A DNA stretch of 64,000 bases. It comes from Pseudisothecium myosuroides. Its lineage: Eukaryota > Streptophyta > Bryopsida > Hypnales > Lembophyllaceae. The notes beneath the pieces are model-generated. The model was not told where the DNA came from and did no database searches. It was given only the letters and a program-made list of their open reading frames with translations. The stretch covers positions 10,168,001 through 10,232,000 of the forward strand of contig OX637296.1 of the NCBI GenBank assembly GCA_951799445.1, read 5' to 3'. This document shows positions 55,047-64,000 of the stretch, piece after piece (position 1 is the first letter of the stretch; the number at the start of each line of letters is the position of its first letter). The translations under genes were made by a program, and so were the position numbers.

Positions 55047-56631
55047 GATCAGGACAAAACTCAAAGAACTCCCAAGCAAGTTAGTGCTTCAAGCAAAGTA
55101 GTTCAACTGACAAGTTAGTGACCAAAGTGACTCAAAAATAAGCCAAATAATACCCAAGACTACTCAAAACTCATAGACACAAAGGAAGAAGGACCCCCAA
55201 GACCTTCAAAAGTTGAAAATAGAACAACAACGGAGCACCACGTGCTCAAAACACCGTGGAAGTGCCTTTGGCTAAAATCGCCAAAAAATCCAACATAAGT
55301 TGGACCCATGGACCCAAAACATGAATGGGGGTGATTTTGGAGAAAAATGAGGGCCCTTTTATAGGTTTCCCAAAGCCCTCACCTCCCCTCTTTTAATCTA
55401 GGTAACCCTATCAACTTGGATTTTCATCCTTATCTTTTAGGATTTTCACGTAGTTTGGGTTTTACGCTGGTCCAACACTCTAACTATTGGAGATTAACTC
55501 CAAATCGAAAACCGATTGTGCCATTGGCTTCAGAAGGCCATTTTTAGTCCTAGAATCCCCCCACCCCCTATTTCCACGCCAAAATCCCACCGTAAACTAT
55601 CGCCAACTGGAGTCAGTAAAAGAGGTAAAAATCTACTTTTTGGAGGTTACCTTTTCTGACAAAGGTGACTAGCCAGGGTGGTCTGGGAGGTCTTAGGGAG
55701 TAAGAAAAGACCCTTTGTTGACTTCGTTCCGACTTCGTGTGCTCCCAGGACGCCGGTCAACTCCACGTAAATCCCGCCATGTGGATAATTCGAAGGAATG
55801 TCGGTGATTCGGCCGTCTCCCGCTATCAAAACACCACGAAACTCGTCAGGGCGCGTTATTAGCATAAAAGAAACTATCCTAATTTTTAGTGAGATTTTAA
55901 CGCTATCTGGGTAATTATCGTGAATTTCCCATCGTGGTTTTAGGCGGTTGACCGTCCGGAAGGAGTATTTCTTCAATCTAGAAAATTCCGAAACTTCTAG
56001 GGGAACCTCTCATGGGGTTTCCCAAGAGATTTGCAAGTTCACATCTTGATCTTGCATGTCTTGATATGGAGGGCAAAAAGATACCTCCGTTGGTTTACCG
56101 ACAGTCAGGGAATCTTCTGCATACGGGGGAATCTTGGCGAATGGATTTCGCTTTTGACTTTCCGGTATGGTTTAGAACCAAGATTACAATCCGGTGACCG
56201 TAGATTCCTCCACTGGCCTGTCTTGCGAAAGTGACACCTGCAAGCTAACAATTGGGGTTTCTACTATTCGTCGATGGGATGGGGAAACTGAAACCTCTCT
56301 TGGGGAATCTGCCTAAGAATCTCCCTAAACTTCCCTCAGACCAATTTAGCCCAGCTTGGTCACTTGCATAGTGATTTTAGGCTATTTTGGGTAAGAATCC
56401 TCAAACCTTCTAGTTCCCACTACCTCTATGGCTCCAACCTATTTACAAGTGGATTTTAGGACTATTCTAAGGAAAAAAGGCTATTTAGGACCAAAGGGCA
56501 TATTGGTATGTAATATGTCCATTCTGGTTTTACACTCTTTTTAGGGTTTTTTGTGTATAATTACGACATAAATTGCACAATCTAAGAAAAAAGAAGACTA
56601 TGAGTCCGAAGTGACAAATTGGGAGCTCACA

Positions 56632-56873
56632 TTTACCTGCTATGGCAAAACTAAGCGAAGGACCTCAAAGGAGCCTAGCAACAAACAGTGCTTTACCAGC
56701 TCTGATCACACCAGTACTGGGCGCAATGGCCATCAACGAACCAATCGGGACCCGTAGGCACCAAGCAAAACTCAGCAAAGGACCTCAAAGAAGCCCAGAA
56801 ACAAACAGTGTTTACCAGCTCTGGCAAAACTAAGCCAAGGACCTCAGAGGAGCCCAACAACAAACAGTGCTTA
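56632..56873 (-). repeat. Intronic 60-bp tandem repeat, second segment
   Basis: Continues the array interrupted by LTR copy 3: CTGCTATGGCAAAACTAAGC, CAAAGGAGCC and AACAAACAGTG words. It ends in GTGCTTA at the CACTA insertion. Confidence 0.8.
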
Positions 56874-58151
56874 CACTTGAAGAAACTCGTGTTTTTTGTG
56901 ATGTTGAAAAAAACGTGGTCTGATGTCCATTTTGACACGGGATGTTTTCATCAGAGATGTCACCTAAAATCCATTATAATTGACGTGCAAAAAACGTCCT
57001 AAAATTTCAAAAAACATGCTTGATTTGGCCTTGTTTTTTTTTTACATCACTCATGACATGCTCTTTGAAGGTCCCCATAGTGTGCCATTTGGCGGACAGC
57101 TCAGCTCCACATAAGCGCCATGTGGGCGGGCAGTGCCACATAGGACATTTTTTCATCCAATTTGTTGCTGACGTGGTCTGTGACGTGGACCCGGGAAAAA
57201 GTGACGTGGACCCCCCAATATCTGACATGGCATGCCTAGTCAGCACACTTTCATGCCATTTAAAAATTTCAATATTTCTTTTTGAAATGTCAATTTAGAC
57301 GTCTAGATAGACGTTTTTGGAGACATCAACTATTGCATACCATACCCATAAATCAAGGTCAGTAGAAAACATTTATTTAAAAATAAAATAAAATAAAATG
57401 AATAAAAAAAATTGTTGAATTCAACAAGAATTTAAAAACACTTACCATCTACCATCAAGAGAATTTTTAATGGCCAAATGAAGGAATTACTTCATTAAAA
57501 GTTAGTAAAATTAAAGGGTTGAGAGGTCCTATTTGTATCCATTGTTCGTTCATAGTGAGACAAAAGATGTGGGATAACTAAAAATGAGAACTTGACTATT
57601 GTTAGTCTCCACGTCGTTTCAGACATCTCCATGTTGTTTCAGACATCTCGACCATGTTGTTTCAGACATTTTGCATTGAACACAATTCTTGCTTTACATA
57701 TCCCATATAGATTGCTTCACTTCCTACCACCTCACTTGTATAAAGACCATTCCTTTTCATCCATGGTGCACATCCATCCATATCCCTTTTTTTGCAAAGC
57801 ATGCCATGTGGCTGCCCTTCCCCTAAATTTTTCACATATGGTCAACATTTTACCATAGACATTAGTGATTTTCACAAACTTATCCATAATCAAAATTTGT
57901 CTACTTGCTGACGTGGCAGTCTATGTTTTTTTAGACGTTCCAAAAAACATTAGTATGTCTTTAGTGATGTCAAATAAAATGGCAGCGTCAATGATAACAT
58001 CAACTTCGATTTACAGAAACGTGCCAATGTTTTTCGCAACATCCATGAAAATCTACCTTGTCCGGCCAAATGTCCTCCGATATTGTCATGTTTTATCGGA
58101 CATTGCATGTTAGTGGTAAAACATCGCCAAAAACGTGGTTTTCTTATAGTG
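56874..58151. mobile_element. Non-autonomous CACTA transposon, 1278 bp, TSD TTA
   Basis: The left end is CACTTGAAGAAACTCGTG. The right end reverse-complemented is CACTATAAGAAAACCACG. TTA flanks both sides (56871-56873 and 58152-58154), the 3-bp duplication expected of En/Spm-type elements. Subterminal GATGTC/GACATC and ACGTGG words recur inside, as binding sites for the transposase do in this superfamily. No transposase coding sequence is present. It sits in the 60-bp repeat, whose next unit (CCAGCTCTGGCAAAACTAAG) resumes directly after it. Confidence 0.88.
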
Positions 58152-58755
58152 TTACCAGCTCTGGCAAAACTAAGCCAAGGACCAAATACGACCAAGAAAC
58201 GGTCTTAGCTTTTTAGAATAAGAGGATTTCCTAAATTCTACCTCAACTTTGATTAGCTTCTAGAAGTACCCCTTCTTTATCTTCTTAGAGTGAAGGTGCA
58301 GTAAGAACTAAAGAACTCCTGAGAAGCCCCTGCGTACATAACTGCTTTGTGTCTAGTAGTCAACATTTGTGTCAAGGCAATTCTGGTGATTTAAAAGCTG
58401 TGAACCACTAAAACCAGCCTTCCACCACTTCTATGACTGAGCTACCAGAAGTTAAACATGCTGCCAGCCGCACACAACATCAGATCCCTAAACCACACAT
58501 TTGTGCAGCACATCTGTACGTACACCAAGTAAACCGCACCCTTTACGCAAAATTGGAGAATGGCTTCAATGAACTGACATGGATACAGAACAAACCATAC
58601 CAAACACTAAACAGATGAGGTAAGTAAGTAACACACACCATTTGCCAAGCAATTCGGCACACGTAGAAGCACCGAAGCCTCAAATTTGAACGTGTCAAAA
58701 ATACAACCGCAATACCCTTGTACACATCGACTGATACTGAAAGTGTTTCACCTAC
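58152..58755 (-). other. Remainder of the transposase intron
   Basis: Starts with the last fragment of the 60-bp repeat (to about 58200), then unremarkable intron up to the donor at 58754-58755. Confidence 0.55.
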
Positions 58756-59562
58756 TTGTGAAAGTTGAAGGTAATGCATTGCATGCTCAACGTACAGCCT
58801 CGGAGCAATCCACTTCCTCACGACATCCTTTCGATTGGGAGAAACAGTGGTCTCCTCTGCCCACCAATTCGTAATCATTTTTTTCAATGGATCGGAGACT
58901 GCATCCGACCGGCTTCTTCTTAGATCTCAAAGCCAGAAAGCGTCTTCCTTAGTGTCAATAAGAACTCTCCTAGCGAGTGCTTTCTTAATGCTTCTCCAGT
59001 CCACTCCAAGAAGCCCTGCCACACCCCTTCCACTCCCAATTCCAGGTGCAACTGCAAAAGTAGTCACAATGTTCTTTGCTTGTAAAGTTTTAGCTTTACG
59101 GAGACCCACTAGATGAGTTTGCATCCCATCCCTCAAGCTACCTATAACCTCATGATGCAATTTGACTGTAGCAGGATCCCTTAAGAATGGTGGTACCATC
59201 TGTTTCAATAGAGGTTGCCCTAACATCTTCATGATCGTGAGGTGATGAACCTCCATGTCATGACTCTTCATCTTCTGAAGAGCATACAAACTAATGTCTC
59301 GGGCAAGAGCGGCACTAGTTCTATGGGCTTGTCTCTTACCTGTAGCTACGAACTTAGGGTTTACATTCTTGATTCTAACTGCTTGCAATTCCTCTGCACC
59401 TTGTACTCTGGCTTTCCTAGCACGACATCTGCGGGTCCTCTCTCGACCATCTGCTTTGCGCTTCTCGGCATACCAAGCACGATAATCGGAGCCCGATACA
59501 AGGAACTCTGCAAACTCTGTACTACCTTCAAAATCGATAGAATTAGGGGTCGACCCTACCAT

Positions 59563-59680
59563 TCTTAACCCACCCTAAAGTCGACACGATTTATGTACAG
59601 TTCAGTAAGGGTTTAGGATCTAAGTTTCTAAACCAGCAAAAAAGACTTTCTATACTTCCTAACAGACAAAACGTACCAGA
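59563..59680 (-). other. Upstream of the transposase-like gene
   Basis: Short interval between the ATG of the pseudogene and the CACTA-type end at 59681. No promoter element is evident. Confidence 0.4.
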
Positions 59681-60032
59681 CACTAGAAGAAACCCGTGTC
59701 TTTTTTGATGTCAAACCAAAACTGCAATGTTGAAGGCAAAACATACGGTGTCTGTGGAGACATCAAGATGTCTAAGAGACGGATTGCGGTTTAGGTAGAA
59801 TTCCAGAGATGTTTCACATGACAATGACAAATTTGAATGAAAACAAGTTGGTGTTACCGTTAATGTTGAGGCTTTTGATGACATATTTGATGACAAGCTG
59901 ATGTCCTCAAGATCATCAGCAAAAACATCGAGAGCCACGTCAGCTTTATTGACCCATTTTCATTGCAGATAATTTTCCAAAAATTACTGCAATTTTGGAT
60001 AAAACATTTGCCCAAGGTAAAAAAAAGGGGAT
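59681..60032 (+). mobile_element. CACTA element end, interrupted by LTR copy 4
   Basis: Begins CACTAGAAGAAACCCGTG, closely matching the end at 56874, and is rich in GATGTC/GACATC words (59745-59825, 59866-59900). No matching right end occurs before LTR copy 4 starts at 60033, so the rest of the element may lie beyond the window on the far side of that LTR. Confidence 0.6.
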
Positions 60033-61619
60033 TGTGAGCTCCCAATTCGTCACTTGGGACTCATAGTCTTCTTTTTTCTTAGATTGTGCAATTTATGTCG
60101 TAATTATACCCAAAAAACCCTAAAAAGAGTGTAAAACCAGAATGGACATGTTACATACCAATATGCCCTTTGGTCCTAAATAGCCTTTTCCCCTTAAAAT
60201 AGTCCTAAAACCCATTTGTAAATAGGTTGAAGCCATAGAAGTAGTGGGAACTAGAAGGTTTGAGGATTCTTACCCAAAATAGCCTAAAATCACTATGCAA
60301 GTGACCAAGCTGGGCTAAATTGGTCTGAGGGAAGTCTAAGGAAATTCTTAGGTAGATTCCCCAAGAGAGGTTTCAGTTTCCCCATCCCATCGACGAATAG
60401 TAGAAACCCCAATTGTTAACTTGCAGGTGTCACTTTCGCAAGACAGGCCAGTGGAGGAATCTACGGTCACCGGATTGTGATCTTGATTCTAAACCATACC
60501 GGGAAGTCAAAAGCAAAATCCATTCGCCAAGATTCCCCCGTATGCGGAAGATTCCCTGACTGCCGGTAAACCAACGGAGGTACCTTTTTGCCCTCCGTAC
60601 CAAGACATGCAAGATCAAGATGTGAACTTGCAAATCTCTTGGGAAACCCCATGAGAGGTTCCCCAAGAAGTTTCGGAATTTTCTGGATTGAAGAAATACT
60701 CCTTCCGGAAGGTCAACCGCCTAAAACCACGATGGGAAATTCACGATAATTACCCAGGTAGCGGTAAAATCTCACTAAAAATTAGGATAGTTTCTTTTAT
60801 GCTAATAACGCGCCCCGACGAGTTTCGTGGTGTTTTCATAGCGGGAAACAGCCGAATCACCGACATTCCTTCGAATTATCCACGTGGCGGGATTTGCGTG
60901 GAGTTGACCGGCGTCCCGGGAGCACACGAAGTCGGAACGAAGTCAACAAAGGGTCTTTTCTTACTCCCTAAGACCTCCCAGACCACCCTGACTAGTCACC
61001 TTTGTCAAAAAAGGTAACCTCCAAAAAGTAGATTTTTATCTCTTTTACTGACTCCAGTTGGCGATAGTTTCCGGTGGGATTTTGGCGTTGGAATAGGGGG
61101 TAGGAGGAACTCAGGACTAAAAATGGCCTTCTGAAGCCAATGGCACAATCGGTTTTCGATTTGGAGTTAATCTCCAATAGTTAGAGTGTTGAACCAGCGT
61201 AAAACCCAAACTACGTGAAAATCCTAAAAGATAAGGATGAAAATCCAAGTTGATAGGGTTACCTAGGTTAAAAGAGGGGAGGTGAGGGCCTTGGGAAACC
61301 TATAAAAGGGCCCTCATTTCTCTCCAAAACCACCCCCATTCATGTTTTGGGTCCGTAGGTCCAACTTATGTTGGATTTTTTGGCGATTTTAGCCAAAGGC
61401 ACTTCCACGGTGTTTTGAGCACGTGGTGCTCCGTTGTTGTTCTATTTTCAGCTTTTGAAGGTCTTGGGGGTCCTTCTTCTTTTGTGTCTATGAGTTTTGA
61501 GTAGTCTTGGGTGTTATTTGGCTTATTTTTGAGTCACTTTGGTCACTAACTTGTTAGTTGAGGTACTTTTGTTTAAAGCACTAACTTGCTTGGGAGTTCT
61601 TTTGAGTTTTGTCCTGATC

Positions 61620-61672
61620 CTAAAGCTCCCCCCGAAGCGCCTTGGCTTTGCCGCCCACTGAGGGGTCTTTAG
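61620..61672 (+). ncRNA. Conserved stem-loop in the LTR leader, copy 4
   Basis: Outer stem CTAAAG/CTTTAG with CCCC/GGGG. The inner AAGC/GCTT replaces the CATCG/CGATG of copy 1 around the shared CCTTG loop. Confidence 0.6.
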
Positions 61673-62199
61673 TGTTTAAGGATTGTGTTTTCTAACCCGC
61701 ATGTCTAGATTAACCTCCGAGTGTTTCTCTCCCAGTCAGGGAACTCTTTTGCTTTCTCTAAGAACCCTTGGCGTGTGGTCCTCCCCTCGTACGGTGGAGT
61801 TGTGGGCCCCCCAGGGTGGTTATGTCCTAACGGTTTTTCTTCCTCTTTTGAAATTGCTTGTGGTCACGGGAGCCCCCCTTGTGGACGGCGAAGCTTTGAC
61901 TATTACCCCCCTAGTCCTAGAGTGCGTGTTAAAAATCCGCCATACGGCAAAGCTTTGAACCTACGGGCAGGGAAAAAATCCTAGAGTTGGTGTTAAACCC
62001 AACTCGACGGCGAAGCCTTGATCTCCCCAGAAAACTCGGTTCAAAGTTTAGCATCCAAGAACTTAGGAAAACGTTATAGGCAAATGTCCATGTAGAACTA
62101 GGATTAGTTTGGCTTTCCCTTGGTTTAAGTGGCCCCGGTCATTATTTTGGCATTTACCCAAAAGTTCAGAAAAAACCATCCGAAGAAGGGAGTCAGCCC

Positions 62200-62535
62200 A
62201 AACGGAGCCAGCTCCAGCAGGAGCAGCCCAAGCAGGAGCAGCCGTACCCGCAACCGATACCCGCTCCGGTACCCGCAGCTGTACCCGCAGCTGATACCCG
62301 CTCCGGTACCCGCAGCCGTACCTGCAGCCGTACCCGCAGCCGATACCCGCTCCGGTACCCGCAGCAGTACCCGCAGCCGTACCCGCTCCGTTCCCCGCAG
62401 CCGTTCCCCGCAGCCGTTCCCCACAGCCGTACCCGCTCCGTTCCCCGCAGCCGATACCCGCGCCGTACCCGCAGCCCGATACCCACGCCGATACCCGCGC
62501 CCGATACCCGCGCCGGTCCCGTGCTGCAGCTGCGC
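62200..62535. repeat. GC-rich minisatellite of LTR copy 4
   Basis: Variants of GTACCCGCAGCCGATACCCG and CGCTCCGGTACCCGCAGC over about 330 bp. It is unlike the copy 3 minisatellite although the flanking LTR is nearly the same. The open frames are repeat artefacts. Confidence 0.85.
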
Positions 62536-62621
62536 CTCCAGGCAGCGCCTCCGGCAGTTCGTGTTGGTTTTTTTTTGGTTCCTGTCGATTCTCCTTTTTA
62601 GAAAGACTACATGGGGGAAGG

Positions 62622-62760
62622 AGGGGTAGAATGGATGGGAAATTAGGGTGGTAGAAGTAGGGAAGAAGAGGGGTAGAATGGATGGGAAATTAGGGTGGTA
62701 GAAGTAGGGAAGAAGAGGGGTAGAATGGATGGGAAATTAGGGTGGTAGAAGTGGGGATAT
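62622..62760 (+). repeat. 47-bp tandem repeat, three units
   Basis: AGGGGTAGAATGGATGGGAA, followed by ATTAGGGTGGTAGAAG, begins at 62622, 62669 and 62716. The units are almost identical, so the expansion is recent. It lies just after the minisatellite. Confidence 0.85.
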
Positions 62761-63228
62761 CTTTGGAATAGAAGGAGGGAAATTAGGAGAAAAGGATTCG
62801 AGGGTACGTCTTGTAGTAGGAATTATCATTGAAAACACACAAAAACCTGCAAAAGCTCACATAATCACTCCACGCACAACTCACCCAAGCTCTCCACACA
62901 CCATAACCAAAACTTTGAGCATCACAAGCAAAGAAGAAGATGAAATAGGAGACGGGGTGTGCTAGTGGATGGATTGGGGGAAATCTCAACTAATTAATCT
63001 GGACCACTAAAAGGGTGGGCGTAAGAGAAAGGTCAACCGCGTAAGCACTTGGGAAGGGTAAAGATGTAAGAGGCGTAAGAATGAAGTCAACACGTAAGAA
63101 CTTTGGAAGACAAGTTGGTTGGTGGAAAGAAGGAGAAGAAAGGAATTCCACCACCTCTACCACTTCGTTCTCAAATCTTCCCCGAGTCAAGAATCACTTA
63201 AGGAGCCGCGAATCCAAGAGGAAGAGAC

Positions 63229-63279
63229 ATGGCCGAGGGGGGGAACCTCGACCGGTTAATCCAAGACCTCCAAAGTGAG
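63229..63279 (+). CDS. Candidate first coding exon inside LTR copy 4 (donor lost)
   Basis: GACATGG starts MAEGGNLDRLIQDLQSE, one residue different from copy 3. The donor GTGGGC of copy 3 is ATGGGC here. A different donor (CAAA|GTGAGA) arises three codons earlier. Confidence 0.3.
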
Positions 63280-64000
63280 ATGGGCCCCTAAACACCCCAC
63301 TCTTCCATGTTTAATGTTGTTTTATCAAGATAATTAGAAGGAGGCCGAGAGCTAGGGTAGGGAAGAAGCAAAGTCAGGTTAGAATTAACTCTAAAATCTT
63401 ATAGTAGAGGACTAGGGGTTTCCGAAAACCTAAAATACGTCCGGATCCGAGCTAAAACGAAGGAGTTATGAGCGGATGAAGTTAGGGAGTCATGTTGGAG
63501 GAAACCTAACAAATTTCATCCAAGAGGAACAAAAAAGCTAACATAAAAAGAGGAATTAATTTAGGAACCAAAAGTCAAATTAGAATTTAGTTTTGAAATT
63601 AGGGTTAGCCCTAATTAGCGGATGAAGTTTGAAGGACCGATTAGCGGTCAAACTTCATCCATGGATAACTTTTGATAGGAACATCCAAACCTAATGTGAT
63701 TAGTCAAAGTAGAAAGCTAAAATCAGGATCTCCTCGGAACAAGTCTTAAGTTTCTAAGATTAGTACATTAGTATCCACACTTAGGATCCTTAAGTAAGAT
63801 TAGAAGGCGGATTAGGGACGTTTAAGATTAAGATTAGGTTAAGTATAGATTTGGAACATCTTAGAACAAGTTTAGGGTAACCCAAAACTAAACCCAGCTT
63901 AAGGAAATACCTAAACCCCAAGCAGCCAAGAAGGGATGAAGTTTGGAACGAGTAATGGATGAACCCTAGAAGATTTCATCCATTTGAGTCAAGACTTGGT

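Larger units (their letters stand above)
52046..56631 (-). mobile_element. Giant solo LTR, copy 3 (4.59 kb), TSD CTTAC
   Basis: The reverse complement starts TGTGAGCTCCC and ends GTGCTCACA, giving a 7-bp inverted TGTGAGC/GCTCACA. The flanks are CTTCC (52041-52045) and TTTAC (56632-56636), each one change from the CTTAC of the surrounding 60-bp repeat. Landmarks on the minus strand are a TATA box at about 55359-55365, stem-loop 54994-55046, GGCGAAGC motifs at 54643-54785, a GC-rich minisatellite 53968-54441 and an ATG exon 53245-53295. Its body is a different subfamily from copies 1 and 2. Confidence 0.85.
49713..59562 (-). pseudogene. DDE-transposase-like gene, decayed, with a 7.1 kb intron
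   Basis: Exon 1 is 58756-59562 (ATG start, MVGSTPNSIDFEG...). It has one TGA after DAFWL but the frame resumes (DPLKKMITNWWAEETTVSPN, RKDVVRKWIAPRLYVEHAMH) to a donor at CACAA|GTAGGT. Exon 2 is 49713-51647, opening at GTGGCAG| with LEFFTNFKQNYPEVPCSLRT, then the cysteine-rich NTCCCRYHQDF and KDCSCSCIVC. It shifts frame near 51410 and back near 51075. The core has a DDE-like pattern: CMDFSENYSMKVQNE, HVVWSDGCSGQFKLARAW, and NYFASGHSKGEVDGAGALL. The last two motifs recall a transposase-like family common in some invertebrate and early-plant genomes; I cannot name the superfamily safely. With one stop and two compensating indels it cannot make full-length protein. Confidence 0.7.
60033..64000 (+). 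mobile_element. Giant LTR, copy 4, running off the window
   Basis: Starts TGTGAGCTCCCAATTCGTCA and is collinear with the reverse complement of copy 3, often near identical (for example the TATAAAAGGGCCCTCATTT block). TATA at 61301, stem-loop 61620-61672, GGCGAAGC motifs at 61886, 61949 and 62006, minisatellite 62200-62535, 47-bp tandem 62622-62760 and ATG exon 63229-63279. Its 3' end lies outside, so whether it is solo or part of a full element is unknown. It is divergent (head to head) from copy 3. Confidence 0.85.

Noticed and set aside
62129..62629. 166-codon Pro/Ala-rich open frame
   Set aside because: It reads through the minisatellite of LTR copy 4 and is open in several frames on both strands because of the repeat, not selection.

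Overview
The window is nuclear DNA of a land plant with a large, repeat-rich genome. Plant signals are CCCTAAA telomere-type repeats (48497-48519), a B3 DNA-binding domain, an F-box/kelch protein, a chromodomain Ty3/gypsy element (chromovirus), CACTA elements with TTA duplications, and GT-AG introns. The transposase-like and amino-methyltransferase-like families look more like those I associate with bryophytes, lycophytes or ferns than with flowering plants, but I cannot name the species.

Layout. 1-13240 is AT-rich and gene-poor, with small inverted-repeat transposons (657-905, 4569-4848, 6145-6286, 7191-7314, 7655-7940, 10289-10530) and CACTA-like relics. Several recur in inverted order around about 5.8 kb. 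13241-14764 holds an F-box/kelch reading frame on the minus strand. 18501-27840 is a decayed chromovirus (gag, protease, reverse transcriptase, RNase H, integrase, chromodomain; minus strand), split inside RNase H by a 5.1 kb solo LTR. A second LTR of the same family lies inverted at 28370-32985. 33929-45000 is the gene island: a decayed beta-class DNA amino-methyltransferase-like gene (minus), head to head with an apparently intact five-exon coiled-coil/RING-like gene (plus, 744 aa), then a 124-aa two-exon B3 protein (plus) and a gag-like/plant-transposon-protein frame with two internal TAGs (minus). 45000-49700 is mostly featureless AT-rich DNA. 49713-59562 is a DDE-transposase-like pseudogene whose single intron has swollen to 7.1 kb through a solo LTR and a CACTA element. 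60033 to the end is a fourth LTR copy, cut off by the window.

The main novelty is the giant LTR family (four copies, 4.6-5.1 kb where complete, TGTGAGC...CA ends, 5-bp duplications on three). All copies share a TATA box about 1.27-1.29 kb from the start, a conserved stem-loop about 0.3 kb downstream with compensatory changes, multiple copies of a GACGGCGAAGCTTTGAAC motif, a GC-rich minisatellite whose repeat unit differs between subfamilies at the same site, and a short ATG exon about 3.0-3.3 kb in, ending at a splice donor in three of the four. The LTR thus seems to carry promoter, structured leader and first coding exon.

Most non-LTR coding sequence here is decaying, and many internal stops look like C-to-T or G-to-A changes. 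The genes that read as intact are the RING-like gene and the B3 gene. All exon joins were made by eye from reading frame and splice signals; nothing was checked against a database.
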